Source of the DNA: Populus alba
Lineage: Eukaryota > Streptophyta > Magnoliopsida > Malpighiales > Salicaceae
Reading direction: 5' to 3'
DNA: 64,000 bases
Assembly (NCBI RefSeq): GCF_005239225.2
Contig: NC_133301.1
Coordinates: 6,783,157 to 6,847,156, forward strand
In this document: positions 12,561-24,121 of the stretch, one piece after another
Numbering within the stretch: the first letter of the stretch is position 1
Layout: each line of letters begins with the position of its first letter
Position numbers and translations under genes: made by a program
The notes under the pieces: model-generated
The model's input: only the letters and a program-made list of their open reading frames with translations
The model's database searches: none
Told to the model about the DNA's origin: nothing

Positions 12561-12816
12561 CGAGATTATCTCACCAACACACATACACAAAGACTAAGAA
12601 GTTTTATTAATCTGAATTGTCTAATTTACATATCTAGTTATGCCTTTATTTATACTCACTCTAGACTTAAATAAACCCTAATGGACCCCCCTTAAGTGGA
12701 CTTATATGAAGCCCACTTACAATTGATCCAAATAAGTAATAATAATCCAAAGACTAAGAAGAAAATAATACAAATTCAAAAATTACTATCCTAAATATGC
12801 TAGAATCAGATTTGTC
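12561..12816 (-). mobile_element. C-type LTR, right part
   Basis: This continues the fragment left at 2306: GAGATTATCTCACCAACACAC, the 'tatgcctttatttatactcactctagac' region and the block ending GCTAGAATCAGATTTGT. The remainder of the LTR is missing. About 80 bases of unassigned sequence follow. Confidence 0.7.
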
Positions 12817-12897
12817 ACCATTAAAAAGTTCCAAATGGACTAGGAAATATGATTTGAAGGTAGAATTTATTCTGAAGTCTTCTTTCTTTTTTTAGCA

Positions 12898-13190
12898 AGG
12901 ATGAATAAGGAATCCTTGTAAGAAAAAGATTTTGAAATATTTATGAAACCTTTCCACACGTGGAAACTATGTTGCAGGCCATTAAAGATCTTTAGAGAAT
13001 TAAGAGATTCCCAAAATAAGCTGCTACATCCTTTTAGGAAAAGAATCCTAGCCAAATAGGAAGTCCACAAGTCAAAAGGAAGTAAATAACAAAATTCATA
13101 CAACCTTTATTGACCTATATTGCAATGCTTTCCCGAACTCCGATTGATCTGAAATTGTAACCCAAGGTAGGAAAACATGTCAGGAGACTC
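12898..13190 (-). mobile_element. Antisense D-type LTR fragment
   Basis: The reverse complement matches part of the D LTR: the segment with 'gacttgtggacttcctatttgg', 'gctgcaatata' and the 'ggttacaatttcagatcaatcgg' block. Both ends are truncated, and LINE sequence follows at 13191. The 12817-12897 stretch to the left has no assignment. Confidence 0.6.
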
Positions 13191-13766
13191 CTACCCATCA
13201 ATAATGCAGCCTAATCCCGAGTCAATAATAATCCTATCACCAAAAATCTTCATTAAGGAGCCAATTAGGTGCCAATTATCAAACCAAAGAGAAGTTGATT
13301 CATCATCACCTACTTCATGAGAAATGAGGTGGTGAACACAACTACGAAGACCAATAATCTTCCTCTAACTCTAAGAAAAATGTTTCGGACAAGGCACCTC
13401 CCAAAAATTACAAGCACACAATAAGCAAGAATGAAGCCAAGATGACCAAATAAAATTGCCTAATTTAGTACAAATAACCCATAAATGTTTAACTTTAGCA
13501 ACCTGAGTCCAAACTTCTAGATTCTTAACACCTAAACCACCTTGTTTCTTTGGCAAACAAATTTTCTTTCGAACAACTTTGGCACCACTTAAAGCAAGCT
13601 GACCACCTTTCCACAAGAATGATTTAACAAATAATTGATTTTAACAATGATAGCCTTTAGAAGAACAAAGATATAAGACCAATACACTTGAATAGAGAAA
13701 ATGATGGATTTGATGAGCTCAAGATGACCTTGCATATGAGAGTGTGTGATTCATCTAGCTCCTAGC
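13191..13766 (-). pseudogene. LINE ORF2 relic, part 2
   Basis: The minus strand encodes a piece like the region after reverse transcriptase in plant LINEs: WKGGQLALSGAKVV, KKICLPKKQGGLGVKNLEVW and KHLWVICTK (13371-13616). The upstream part lies at 14688-14827 beyond an inserted D solo LTR. Frameshifts and stops are present throughout. It is inactive. Confidence 0.75.
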
Positions 13767-14687
13767 TAATACGATTCAGCCCTATGATATGACCCAAGTA
13801 AGGTCAAATTCAGATTTTGGAGTAAAAAACGCAACGATCCAGGTTTACGGCAACAATCATAATTCTCAATCTGACCGTTGGATCGGGCTAATATTTTATG
13901 TGGACTCTTCAAACATGTTTTACTACCTTAGGTTAAAAATTCAGGTTAATCAGAGTTTGGGAAGGAACCTCAATACTAGTCAACGTAGGCTGTATGAATT
14001 TTGTTATTTACTTCCATTTGACTTGTGGACTTCCTATTTGGTTAGGATTCTTTTCCTATAAGGATGTGGTAGCTGGTTTTGGGAATTTCCTAGTTCCACA
14101 AGGATCTTTAATGAGCTACAATATAATTTACAAGTGTGGCATTGATTCATTAATGTTTCAAAATCCTTTTCTTACAAGGATTCCTTATTCAACCTAGCTA
14201 CACAAGGAAAGAAGGGCTGATGGTATTTTTATTATTTTCTTTAATGTTTGGGCTTCATTAAAACTTTGTTTTGAGCTATGGTCCAAGGCTTGTTTGGATC
14301 AGGTTATGGGCTTTTCAGTTTAGGGTTTTGGGCCAGTTTTGAGTAGACCTCATATAAGTCCACATAAGGGGTCCATTAAGGTTAACTTTTCAAGAACTAT
14401 TTAAACTCATGTAAGCAAAAATTTCGGAGCTTTGATGATTATTATTCTGGAATTTTTCAGTTTTAACGTGAGAGTGATTCTTGCATTTTCAGTTCTTGAA
14501 CGAACTGAATCTGACTTATCAAAGATTAACTGGTTTCGTGGCGTCATTCTACTCATTCCAATAGTGTTGGTACCTTGGGGCAGGTTTCCATTGTGTAACA
14601 CTCATCTCAGACCTATTTTGGCTTTCTAGGATCAGATCTCAATCTTGATTGTGGGTTGCGGACCATGTGATCACAAGGTTCACATCA
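13767..14687 (+). mobile_element. D-type solo LTR in a LINE
   Basis: It begins TAATACGATTCAGCCC (mutated from TGATACGGTTCAGCCC) and ends GGTTCACATCA at 14687. The flanks CTAGC (13762-13766) and CTAAC (14688-14692) are a target duplication with one difference, and LINE coding sequence is continuous across the two flanks. The first roughly 290 bases keep an open frame also found in other D LTRs (FGVKNATIQVYG, SDRWIGLIFYVD). Confidence 0.85.
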
Positions 14688-14827
14688 CTAACCGTAGCCA
14701 TGATAAAACAATTTGATGATGTGAGCTTTGAAGTAATGAAGGGAACACCAAGATACCTAACCGATAATCTCCCTACCTTGTAATTGAGAACATTCATAAG
14801 TTTCCCTTTCACATTAAAGTCAACACT
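14688..14827 (-). pseudogene. LINE ORF2 relic, part 1
   Basis: The minus-strand translation gives GKLMNVLNYKVGRLSVRYLG and VPFITSKL, the typical 'LP-x-RYLGVPL' region downstream of LINE reverse transcriptase. Element B starts directly at 14828, so the LINE is interrupted there too. Confidence 0.75.
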
Positions 14828-15539
14828 TGATGCGGACCAGCCCAGAAACACCAGCAAGGACCCATTACATGTTCCAAATGGACCAATGACTCGGTCCAAG
14901 ACAAAGACATTGAAAGACGCATTGAATGAATTGGTTTTAAAGGTTTCCACCAAGTCAAAATTGGAAGGTCCATTGGAGTATCAAGAGGAGATCCTAGTAC
15001 ATCTTATCCATGTGCAAGAGGGGTCCAATACAACCTTATTTGGGCCATGAGATAAGGGCTTTATTTTATTTTGTTAGCTACAGCCCAAGGCTTGTTTGGG
15101 CTTAATTCATACTTTGTTTTAAGCTAGGATCCAAGGCTTGTTTGGATTAAGTTATGGGCTTTTCATTTTAGGGTTTTGGGCCAGTTTTGAGTGGACCTCA
15201 TATAAGTCCACATAAAGGGTCCATTAGGGTTAACTTTTCAAGAACTATTTAAACTCATGTAGGCCAAAATTTCGGCAGCTTTGATGATTATTATTCTGAA
15301 TTTTTCAGTTTTAACGTGTGAGAGTGATTCTTGCATTCTTCAGTTCTTGAACGAACTGAATCTGACTTATCGAAGATTAACTGGCTTCGTGGCGTCATTC
15401 TACTCATTCCAATAGTGTTGGTGCCTTGGGGCAGGTTTCCATTGTGTCGCACTCATATCAGACCTATTTCGGCTTTCCGGGATCAGATCTCAATCTTAAT
15501 TGTGGGTTGCGTGACCACGTGATCACGAGGTTTGCATCA
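14828..15539 (+). repeat. 5' LTR of element B
   Basis: It starts TGATGCGGACCAGCCC and ends GGTTTGCATCA. The opening segment is open for about 220 bases and encodes a duplicate of the Pol C-terminus (GPMTRSKTKTLKDALNELV). The second half, including the CACGTGATCA block, is shared with the D LTRs. A TATA-like 'ctatttaaac' lies near 15245. Confidence 0.88.
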
Positions 15540-15541
15540 GT

Positions 15542-15553
15542 TGGTATCAGAGC
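15542..15553 (+). other. Primer-binding site of element B
   Basis: TGGTATCAGAGC, two bases after the LTR end, is complementary to the initiator tRNA-Met 3' end. The following CTAGGCTCCGAAACAAGG is identical to that of element D at 62360. Confidence 0.92.
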
Positions 15554-15721
15554 TAGGCTCCGAAACAAGGTCATATCATTCTGTTATTTTCGTTTTTTTT
15601 TAGTGTCCCTTAAGTTTATATTTCATCTTGTTACTGTCTCTAATCATATCAGTTTGTTAAAAAGAAAAAAAAATCAGAAAGAAATAGAGAAAAGAGTGAT
15701 TAGTTGAAATTTGAAGGATCA

Positions 15722-16060
15722 TTCAATTTTTGCCGCAGAAACACAAATCTTGGTGAACCATAAGCAAACCACCTCGGAATCAATTTAAACTTCATATTCA
15801 GTCTATTGGGGGTGGGATCGCATGATATATCAAAGTTGGGCTTATTCTGATATTATTTGCTTGAGGTTTTAATTCGAGTTTCAATTCTACCGCAAAACAC
15901 TACTCTTAGTGAACCCTAGGTAAAACACCTTGGAATCTATTGAAACTTCATATTATGAGTATTGGGTATACGATTGCACCACATATTAAATTTGGGATTA
16001 TTTTGATATCAGTTTCTGGAGGTTTTAATTGGAGGTTCAATTCTGCCGCAAATTGATAAT
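15722..16060 (+). repeat. 157-bp tandem repeats in the leader of B
   Basis: Units start at 15722, 15879 and 16036 with TTCAATTNTNCCGCA, so the period is 157 bp. Each full unit continues with a 'gtgaacc' to 'aaaccacct(c/t)ggaatc' block and ends with 'ggttttaatt'. Two full units and one partial unit are present. The same array in element D has three full units. Confidence 0.85.
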
Positions 16061-18871
16061 ACAAGGGGTTTAGGTACCTAGACATAAGAGAACGACCTAT
16101 AAATTGAGTATTAGTGTTTTCATAGTCTTGTATTACCAAATATTGAATTTGAGGTCATTTCGAGATCGTTTGGTCTGGGTTTCAATTCTGTTACGTAAAA
16201 ATTGCGTAATAGGATAGATTTGCGTCAAGTTTGAGAACATGATCTATACTATTTAGGTTTGTCTTAATCTTTTTATTTCTATTATATTTGGGTTATCTAG
16301 GAGTCAAGTAATTGTTTTCGCTAATATTCGCTTTTGTTTTATTTCGTGTCTTCGTTTCGTCCGCAATTCGCACGAATTTGCATTGCTACTCGCAAAATCG
16401 TAATCGTAGTTTCGTTTTGGTTTGTTTTCAGTATATTGTTTTGCTTCTTGAGTCTGAAAATTATAATTAGAGCGCGCCGCGAAAGCTAATGACTTTGATT
16501 TGTTGATTTCAGTTCCTAAAGAACCAAAAGAAAGCAAGTTGTGAGGTAAAAGGCGTAGAGAGCTTAATAGAGTGAAAAGCCTTGATTTTATTTTGTGTGT
16601 GATACACAAGAGGTGTGAGGATATATTTGTGCTACTAACCAAATTTTACAGATTCAAAAAATGTCTGAAAACAACGAATCAGCAACACAAAACATTGACG
16701 TAGCTTTCCAATTGCGATCCATAGGCCAGCAACTTGAGCTGTTGTCTAGGACATACAAGGATTTGAAAGATGAGGTGAATTCAATAAAGCAACAGAATAG
16801 TGGGGCTGATCGTTGGGGAAATACGGTCCGTATGGTGGCACAGAATGTCAGATCTGATTTTGAAGAGTTTGTTGATGAAAACGTAGATGGGGATGAAGAT
16901 GACTATGATTTTGCATCAGCTGACCAAGGAATCAGGTCTGGACCGAACAGAGCTAGGAGGAATGTGAATTTTCGTGGCATGAGCACTTATGAAGATATGG
17001 ATGGGGACTTGGACACCATTAAACTGAAAATTCCTAGCTTTCAAGGTAAAAACGATCCGGAGGCTTATTTGGAGTGGGAGAAAAAGGTGGATTGGATTTT
17101 TGATTGCCATAGCTATTCTGAACATAAAAAGGTGAAATTGGTGATAATTGAGTTTACGGAGTATGCATTGATTTGGTGGGATCAGATTGTGATCAGTAGG
17201 AGGAGGAATGGCGAGCGACCCGTTCAGACTTGGGGGGAGATGAAAGTCTTAATGAGGAGACGATTTGTGCCAAACCACTATTATAGAGACTTATATCTGA
17301 AGCTCCAAGGTCTAAATCAAGGTTATAAGACAGTAGATGAATATCACAAAGAGATGGAGATAGCAATGATTCGGGCTAATGTTGTTGAGGATAGAGAAGC
17401 CACTATGGCTAGATTTCTTAATGGGTTGAATCGAGACATTGCTAATGTGGTTGAGCTACAACACTATGTGGAGCTAGAGGACATGGTTCACATGGCGACG
17501 AAGGTGGAGAGACAACTTAGGAGGGGGCATGCTTGGCCAGCGTTTAATTCGGGTTCGTCATCATCTTGGAAGCCGAATCTAAAGAGAGAGGGCACTGTCC
17601 GCCCAAGATCCTTTGGTCCTTCTAGAACTGAACCACCAAAGGCTAAAGTTGATGTCCCTACTGATGCCAAAGGTAAATCTGAAACTCAACCTAAACGTAC
17701 TCGTGATGTTAAATGTTTCAGGTGTCAGGGACATGGACATTATGCTTCAGAGTGTCCAAACAAGAGAATCATGATGATTAGAGATAATGGTGATGTGGAA
17801 TCTAAAAGTGACAGTTCTGATTGTGAAGGCATGCCACCATTGGAGGATAGTGATAGGGATGAGTTAGCATTACCGGTTGAGGAGTCCTTGGTTATAAGGC
17901 GAACACTTCAGGTTCAGGTCAAAGAAGATGATACTAATGAACAAAGGGAGAACATCTTCCATACGCGTTGTTACATACAAAGAAAGGTGTGTGGTTTAAT
18001 TATAGATAGTGGAAGCTGTGTTAATGTTTGCAGTGCCACCCTTGTTAGTAAACTGAATTTGTGTACTGCTAAGCATGCTAAACCATATAGATTGCAATGG
18101 CTGAATGATAGTGGTGAAGTGAAAGTGACTAAACAGGTTATGGTTCCATTTTCGATTGAGAAATATGTTGATAAAGTTCTGTGCAACGTGGTACCAATGC
18201 AAGCAAGTCACATCTTGTTGGGGAGACCATGGCAATATGATAGGAAGGCAATTCATGATGGGGTTAAAAATAGGTATACCATTGTAAAATATGGTAAAAC
18301 CATCACTCTTGTACCTCTTACACCCAAACAGGTGTATGATGATCAAATAAAGCTAAAAAGTGAGCATGAGGTGATGGGGAGAGAAAATCAAGGTGAGGAA
18401 CAAGGGGAGAGAAGACCATAAGATTCGGCTAGAACCCAAACCACTACAACCCATTCGGCCACCCATCCAAACACAAGCAAATATTCGGCCAACACTCCAA
18501 ACAAATCAAACCATTCGACCACAACTCAAAAACACCCAAATTTGGCCGAGAGTGGAGGTAAGACAAGAGGAGTGAAGAAAGTCAGCAAGTGTGATGAGAA
18601 TTGTGTGGAAAAACTAAAGAAACAACCCAATTTTTATGCTAGAGAGGGTGAGGTCAGATCTGCATTTTTCACTAACAAGTCAATGATCTTACTTGTGTAC
18701 AAAGAGGCTTACTTTAATACTAATGATCTTGATCATATTGTGCCTAGTGTTGCTATTTCTTTGTTGCAGGGATTTGATGATTTGTTCCCTGACGATACTC
18801 CTAGCGGATTACCACCATTGAGGGGGATAGAGCATCAGATTGATTTCGTACCCGGAGCTTCAATTCCTAAC

Positions 18872-20628
18872 TGACACGACCAAAAGCTTGATGTCTTCTC
18901 CCAAGTGCAGGAGTGTCGAAGTAATAAATAACCCGGCAAGACCGGGGTCGAACCACATAAAGGTTAATTGTATAGATTATAAATAACAACGCAACAATAA
19001 CAACAACAACAACAACAATAACAATAATAATGATAATAATAACAATAGTAGTACTAGTAATAGTAATAGTAATAATAATACTCAGTACGTGGCGTTGTTA
19101 TACCTGAGAATGATCTAAAAGATCGGGTCACAGGTTTCCAGCCTATGTACTGAGTTTTTGAACAGATAATAATAATAATAATAATAATAACAATAATAAT
19201 AATAACAACAACAATAATAAAGAAGAGAAGGAAGAAATTAATGAGAACTTTGAGTTGAAAGATTAATGTAAGGATTAAACAACGATAAAAATAAATGTCA
19301 AGGTTAGAGGATCCACTAATGGTACTTCAAACAAGTATAGTATAAACTCTTATTACTCAATTGGAAACCACACATAAAGGAGGTTCCAATCAGATTATAA
19401 ATTGTTAACATGATTACATTAGTTATCTTATTCGAATAAAGCTAATACTTGTAAATGTTGGCAGGCATTCATGATTATAACTTATGTTATCAACAAATCA
19501 AGTTCCTTTCATAGCTCAGGTGTCGGTTATACCATACAGTATGGGCTATGAAAGTACCAAGTATTTGTTGTACCAAGTGTTATACAACATAAATCTAGAT
19601 TAACCATTTAACAAGCAAAGTATTAAAAGTGAACAAGATAACAAATATAAAACATGTTAGTATCCAACGTTAAGGTCCATTTTAAGTTTATATTATACTT
19701 ATTCTTACACCATTAGTGTACCCTTTTCACCTTGACATAATTAACTTAGCTAAACATAATGAAAGAAAGAAACATAAATGAACAAGATAAGAACATAAAT
19801 GAGAAAGAAGTTAACTAAGTAAAGGAAAGGAAATGAAGTGCATAAACTTGATATTAATGAAAGCAAAACATAAACAATACAAAGAGAGAAAGCAAGAGCA
19901 TGATCTTGATCTGCAAACCAAGATGCCTCAATACATGGTAAGTGCCTCCTTTTATAGGCCAAAATTTGGAACCATTGATTTGTTCATTAATTGATGAGTG
20001 GGTGGCCACATCTTGATTTGGTGACAATCTTTATCTTCTTGTCTAAACAAGACGTCATTGCTAACATCATAATTTGCCCAGAATCCTCAGGAATGTTCTA
20101 GGAAATTGTCTCAGCTTTCCAACAAAAAAAAGAAGAGGTCATTTGGATTTCTAGAACTCAAGATATGGGTTGAACACTAAATAGTGTATGGGTTGCAGGA
20201 CAGCTTCGGACTTCTTCGTTGTTCCTTCAGTTTGGACTTCAAAACGGCCTTTTTAAATCTTGGGCTCCCCATGAAAGTTGTAGGCCTTTGTCTTACCTTT
20301 CCATCCATATAAAATGGACCTAAATCTGAGATCTAGAGCTCCAGATATGATCCAATTACCGAGCAATGTTCCGGTTTGGACTGCACCGACATCTCTTTTC
20401 TAAGTTTGGCCATCTCTTTGTCCTTTCACTTTCAATACTTAAACTCATCAATCAATCCTTTTATTTATGTGATAAGCCTGCATTTAAGATGAGCATTTAC
20501 CATAAATTAAGGTATCTTATAGTATCAAACTTGTTATTATAAAACATGCTTTAGTTGAGTTATTGATACTTTAAGTGCAAAATGATGATATAAAACCTTG
20601 ATAAACATGCACTTTTAAGTACTAATCA
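18872..20628 (+). mobile_element. Athila-A solo LTR inside pol of element B
   Basis: It starts TGACACGACC and ends GTACTAATCA, in the same orientation as the LTRs of element A. The 5-bp duplication CTAAC is perfect (18867-18871 and 20629-20633), and the pol frame of B reads on across it. Microsatellites of AAC, AAT and AGT lie at 18990-19210. Short open frames inside it are without coding support. Confidence 0.95.
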
Positions 20629-23129
20629 CTAACCAACCAGCTTAGAGAAGCAATCCCGAGGAGACGAAGGAGCTTGAAAGGCAAGTTGATAAGCTGATGG
20701 AAAAGGGCTACATTCGTGAGAGTATGAGCCCGTGTGCTGTACCCGTGCTACTTGTGCCAAGGAAGGATGGAACATGGAGGATATGTGTTGATTGTCGGGC
20801 CATCAACAACATAATGGTAAAATATAGACATCCCATTCCTAGGCTTGATGACATGTTAGATGAGTTACATGGATCCTGTATTTTCTCTAAAATTGACTTG
20901 AAAAGTGGGTACCATCAAATTAGGATGAAAGAAGGTGATGGGTGGAAAACAACATTTAAGACTAAACATGGTTTGTATGAATGGTTAGTAATGCCGTTTG
21001 GACTTACAAATGCACCTAGTACATTTATGCGCTTAATGAATCATGTTTTGCGTGCATTTATAGGTAAGTTTGTGGTTGTGTATTTTGATGACATTTTGAT
21101 ATATAGCAAGAACTTAACTGAGCATCTTGATCATTTGCGTAATGTACTTAGTGTGTTGCGTAGTGAGAAATTATATGCTAATTTTACAAAGTGTGCCTTT
21201 TGCATGGAAAAAATTGTGTTTCTTGGCTATGTTGTAACTGCACAGGGTATCGAGATGGATGAGGAGAAAGTTAAGGCCATCCGAGATTGGCCTACACCCA
21301 AATCGGTAAGTGAGGTAAGGAGTTTTCATGGGTTAGCTAGTTTTTACAGGCGTTTTGTGAAAGATTTCAGTAAAATAACCGCCCCTTTAAATGAAGTTGT
21401 TAAAAAATCAGTTGGGTTTAAATGGGGGGAGGAACAAGAATTGGCATTTGTTCTTTTGAAAGAGAAATTATGTTCTACACCTGTTTTGGGTTTACCTGAC
21501 TTTACGAAAGCATTTGAAATAGAATGTGATGTGTCTGGAATAGGAATAGGTGTTGTTTTGATGCAGGATTGGAGACCTATTGCGTATTTCAGTGAGAAGT
21601 TAAGTGGAGCGACCTTGAACTATCCAACTTACGATAAAGAACTCTATGCATTGGTAAGAGCACTTGAGACATGGCAGCATTACTTGTGGCCAAAAGAGTT
21701 CGTAATCCATTCGGATCATGAGTCCTTGAAACATCTGAAAGGACAAGGTAAGTTGAATAGGAGGCATGCAAAATAGGTTGAATTCATTGAAACTTTCCCT
21801 TACGTAATCAAGTATAAGCAAGGGAAAGAGAACATCGTAGCTGATGCACTCTCGCGCAGGTATGTTCTTTTACACACCATGAATACTAGATTGTTAGGTT
21901 TTGAATATGTGAAGGAATTGTATGATAATGACTCTGACTTTGCTGAGATTTATAATGCATGTGGACATTCGGCTTTCGGTAAGTTTTATTTGATGGATGG
22001 TTATTTGTTCAAAGAGAATAGATTGTGTGTTCCTGCTAGTTCTTTACGTGAATTGCTTATTCGTGAAGCACATGGGGGTGGTTTAATGGGTCACTTTGGG
22101 GTTGCGAAAACCTTGGATGTATTGCATGAGCATTATTTCTATTGGCCAAAGATGAAAAGAGATGTGTAACAAATTTGTGAACAGTGCATTGCTTGTAGAA
22201 AGGCAAAATCTAGAGTACAACCGCATGGACTATATACACCACTACCTGTGCCTACTGAACCTTGGGTAGATATCTCTATGGACTTTGTTTTAGGTTTACC
22301 TAGGTCAAAGAAAGGTAGAGACTCTATCTTTGTTGTGGTTGATAGGTTTTCTAAAATGGTGCATTTCATTGCATGCCATAAAACAGATGATGCATCTCAT
22401 ATCGCAGACTTGTTCTTTAGAGAGATTGTACGTTTGCATGGCATTTCTAAGAGTATAGTGTCAGATCGTGATGTTAAGTTCCTTAGTTACTTTTGGAAGA
22501 CCTTATAGGGAAAGTTGGGAACTAAACTCTTATTTTCGACAACATGCCATCCTCAAACAGATGGACAAATTGAGGTAGTGAATAGAACATTATCCCAACT
22601 TTTACGTGCTGTAATTCAAAAGAATTTGAAAAGTTAGGAAGATTGTTTGCCTTTTGTTGAGTTTGCTTATAATAGAACTGTGCATTCAACTACTACTTTT
22701 TCTCCTTTTGAAATTGTTTATGGTTTTAATCCACTAACTCCTATGGACTTAATTCCTTTACCTTTTGAAGAAAGGGTAAGTTTAGATGGTGAAAAGAAGG
22801 CAAAGATGGTGAGAGAACTCCATGAGGGAGTTCGACTACAAATAGAGAAAAAGAACAGACTTTACGCTTCTAAAGCAAATAAAGGACGTAAACTGGTTGT
22901 TTTCCAACCCGGTGATTGGGTATGGGTGCACATGCGTAAGGAATGATTTCCTAACCAAAGGAAATCAAAATTACAGCCTCGTGGTGATGGTCCTTTTCAG
23001 GTTTTAGAGAGAATCAATGACAACGCATACAAAATTGACCTTCCAGGTGAGTATAGTGTTAGTGCTACCTTTAATGTTGCTGATCTTACTTTGTTTGACA
23101 CAGATTTTGATTCGAGGTCGAATCCTTTC

Positions 23130-23156
23130 GAGGAGAGATTTCGAGGAGAGAGGGGA
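23130..23156 (+). other. Polypurine tract of B with 13-bp duplication
   Basis: The motif TTTCGAGGAGAGA occurs twice in tandem before GGGGA and the LTR start. The purine run directly before the LTR is the plus-strand primer site. The duplication is not a multiple of three and takes Pol out of frame with its LTR-encoded tail. Confidence 0.8.
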
Positions 23157-23912
23157 TGATGCGGACCAGCCCAGAAACACTAGCAAGGACCCATTACATG
23201 TTCCAAATGGACCAATGGCTCGGTCCAAGACAAAGACATTGAAAGACGCATTGAATGCATTGGTTTTGAAGGTTTCCACCAAGTCAGAATTGGAAGGTCC
23301 ATTGGAGTATCAAGAGGAGATCCTAGTACATCTTATCCATGTGCAAGAGGGGTCCAATACAACCTTATTTAGGCCATGAGATAAGGGCTTTATTTTATTT
23401 TGTTAGCTACAGCCCAAGGCTTGTTTGGGCTTAATTCATACTTTGTTTTAAGCTAGGATCCAAGGCTTGTTTGGGCTTAATTCATACTTTGTTTTAAGCT
23501 AGGATCCAAGGCTTGTTTGGATTAAGTTATGAGCTTTTCATTTTAGGGTTTTGGGCCAGTTTCGAGTGGACCTCATATAAGTCCACATAAATGGTCCATT
23601 AGGGTTAACTTTTCAAGAACTATTTAAACTCATGTAGGCTAAAATTTCGGCAGCTTTGATGATTATTATTCTGAATTTTTCAGTTTTAACGTGTGAGAGT
23701 GATTCTTGCATTCTTCAGTTCTTGAACGAACTGAATCTGACTTATCAAAGATTAACTGGCTTCGTGGCGTCATTCTACTCATTCCAATAGTGTTGGTGCC
23801 TTGGGGTAGGTTTCCATTGTGTCGCACTCATATCAGACCTATTTCGGCTTTCCGGGATCAGATCTCAATCTTGATTGTGGGTTGCGTGACCACGTGATCG
23901 CGAGGTTTGCAT
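23157..23912 (+). repeat. 3' LTR of element B, with 46-bp duplication
   Basis: It matches 14828-15539 closely, but a 46-bp unit (23415-23460) is repeated at once (23461-23506); the 5' LTR has a single copy. The last two bases are missing, and D-type antisense LTR sequence begins at 23913. Confidence 0.88.
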
Positions 23913-24121
23913 AGTATTGCGGTTCCTTCCTGAACTCCGATTGACCTGAAGTTTTAACCCAATATAGTAAAACATGTTTGGAGAGTCCACATAAAATATT
24001 AGCCCGATCCAACGGTCGGATTGAGAATTATGATTGTTGCCGTAAACCTGGATTGTTGCACTTTTTACGCCAAAATCTGAATCTGACCTTGCTTGGGTCG
24101 TATCATAGGGCTAAACCATAT
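23913..24121 (-). mobile_element. Antisense D-type LTR fragment next to B
   Basis: The reverse complement matches the first roughly 210 bases of the D LTR: the family start is present as mutated 'gggctaaaccatatta' at its right edge, then TTTACGCCAAAATCTGA, GATCCAACGGTCGGATTGAG and the 'attgcggttcctt' block. It joins the B 3' LTR abruptly, so it is a rearrangement junction. Confidence 0.75.

Larger units (their letters stand above)
16661..23379 (+). pseudogene. Element B gag-pol polyprotein, broken and interrupted
   Basis: The ATG at 16661 opens gag (MSENNESATQNIDVAFQ). Then come the gag core (LKIPSFQGKNDPEAYLEWE), a zinc knuckle CFRCQGHGHYASEC, a protease with DSG near 18005, and the start of pol up to 18871, where the Athila-A solo LTR sits. 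After 20633 follow reverse transcriptase with VYFDD near 21080, RNase H, integrase, and a Pol tail running into the 3' LTR (ARSKTKTLKDAL). Stops are at 18419 (TAA), 20643 (TAG), 21774 (TAG), 22167 (TAA), 22506 (TAG), 22635 (TAG) and 22944 (TGA). A 13-bp tandem duplication near 23130-23155 shifts the frame just before the LTR. Long reading stretches between stops show modest age. Confidence 0.9.
14828..23912 (+). mobile_element. Element B: full-length CRM-like chromovirus, inactive
   Basis: Plus-strand order is 5' LTR 14828-15539, tRNA-Met primer site at 15542, a leader with 157-bp repeats, gag-pol from 16661, a polypurine tract, and 3' LTR 23157-23912. A 1757-bp Athila-A solo LTR is nested in pol. 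The 3' LTR lacks the final CA and abuts D-type LTR sequence, while the left flank is LINE. The flanking pentamers do not match, so the right boundary was rearranged after insertion. Gag-pol has seven premature stops and one frameshift. Confidence 0.88.

Noticed and set aside
19750..19962. Leu/Phe-rich 70-codon frame, repeated at 34059 and 44153
   Set aside because: It is part of the Athila-A LTR (R/U5 region with T/C runs), duplicated with the LTR; membrane-like composition comes from low complexity.
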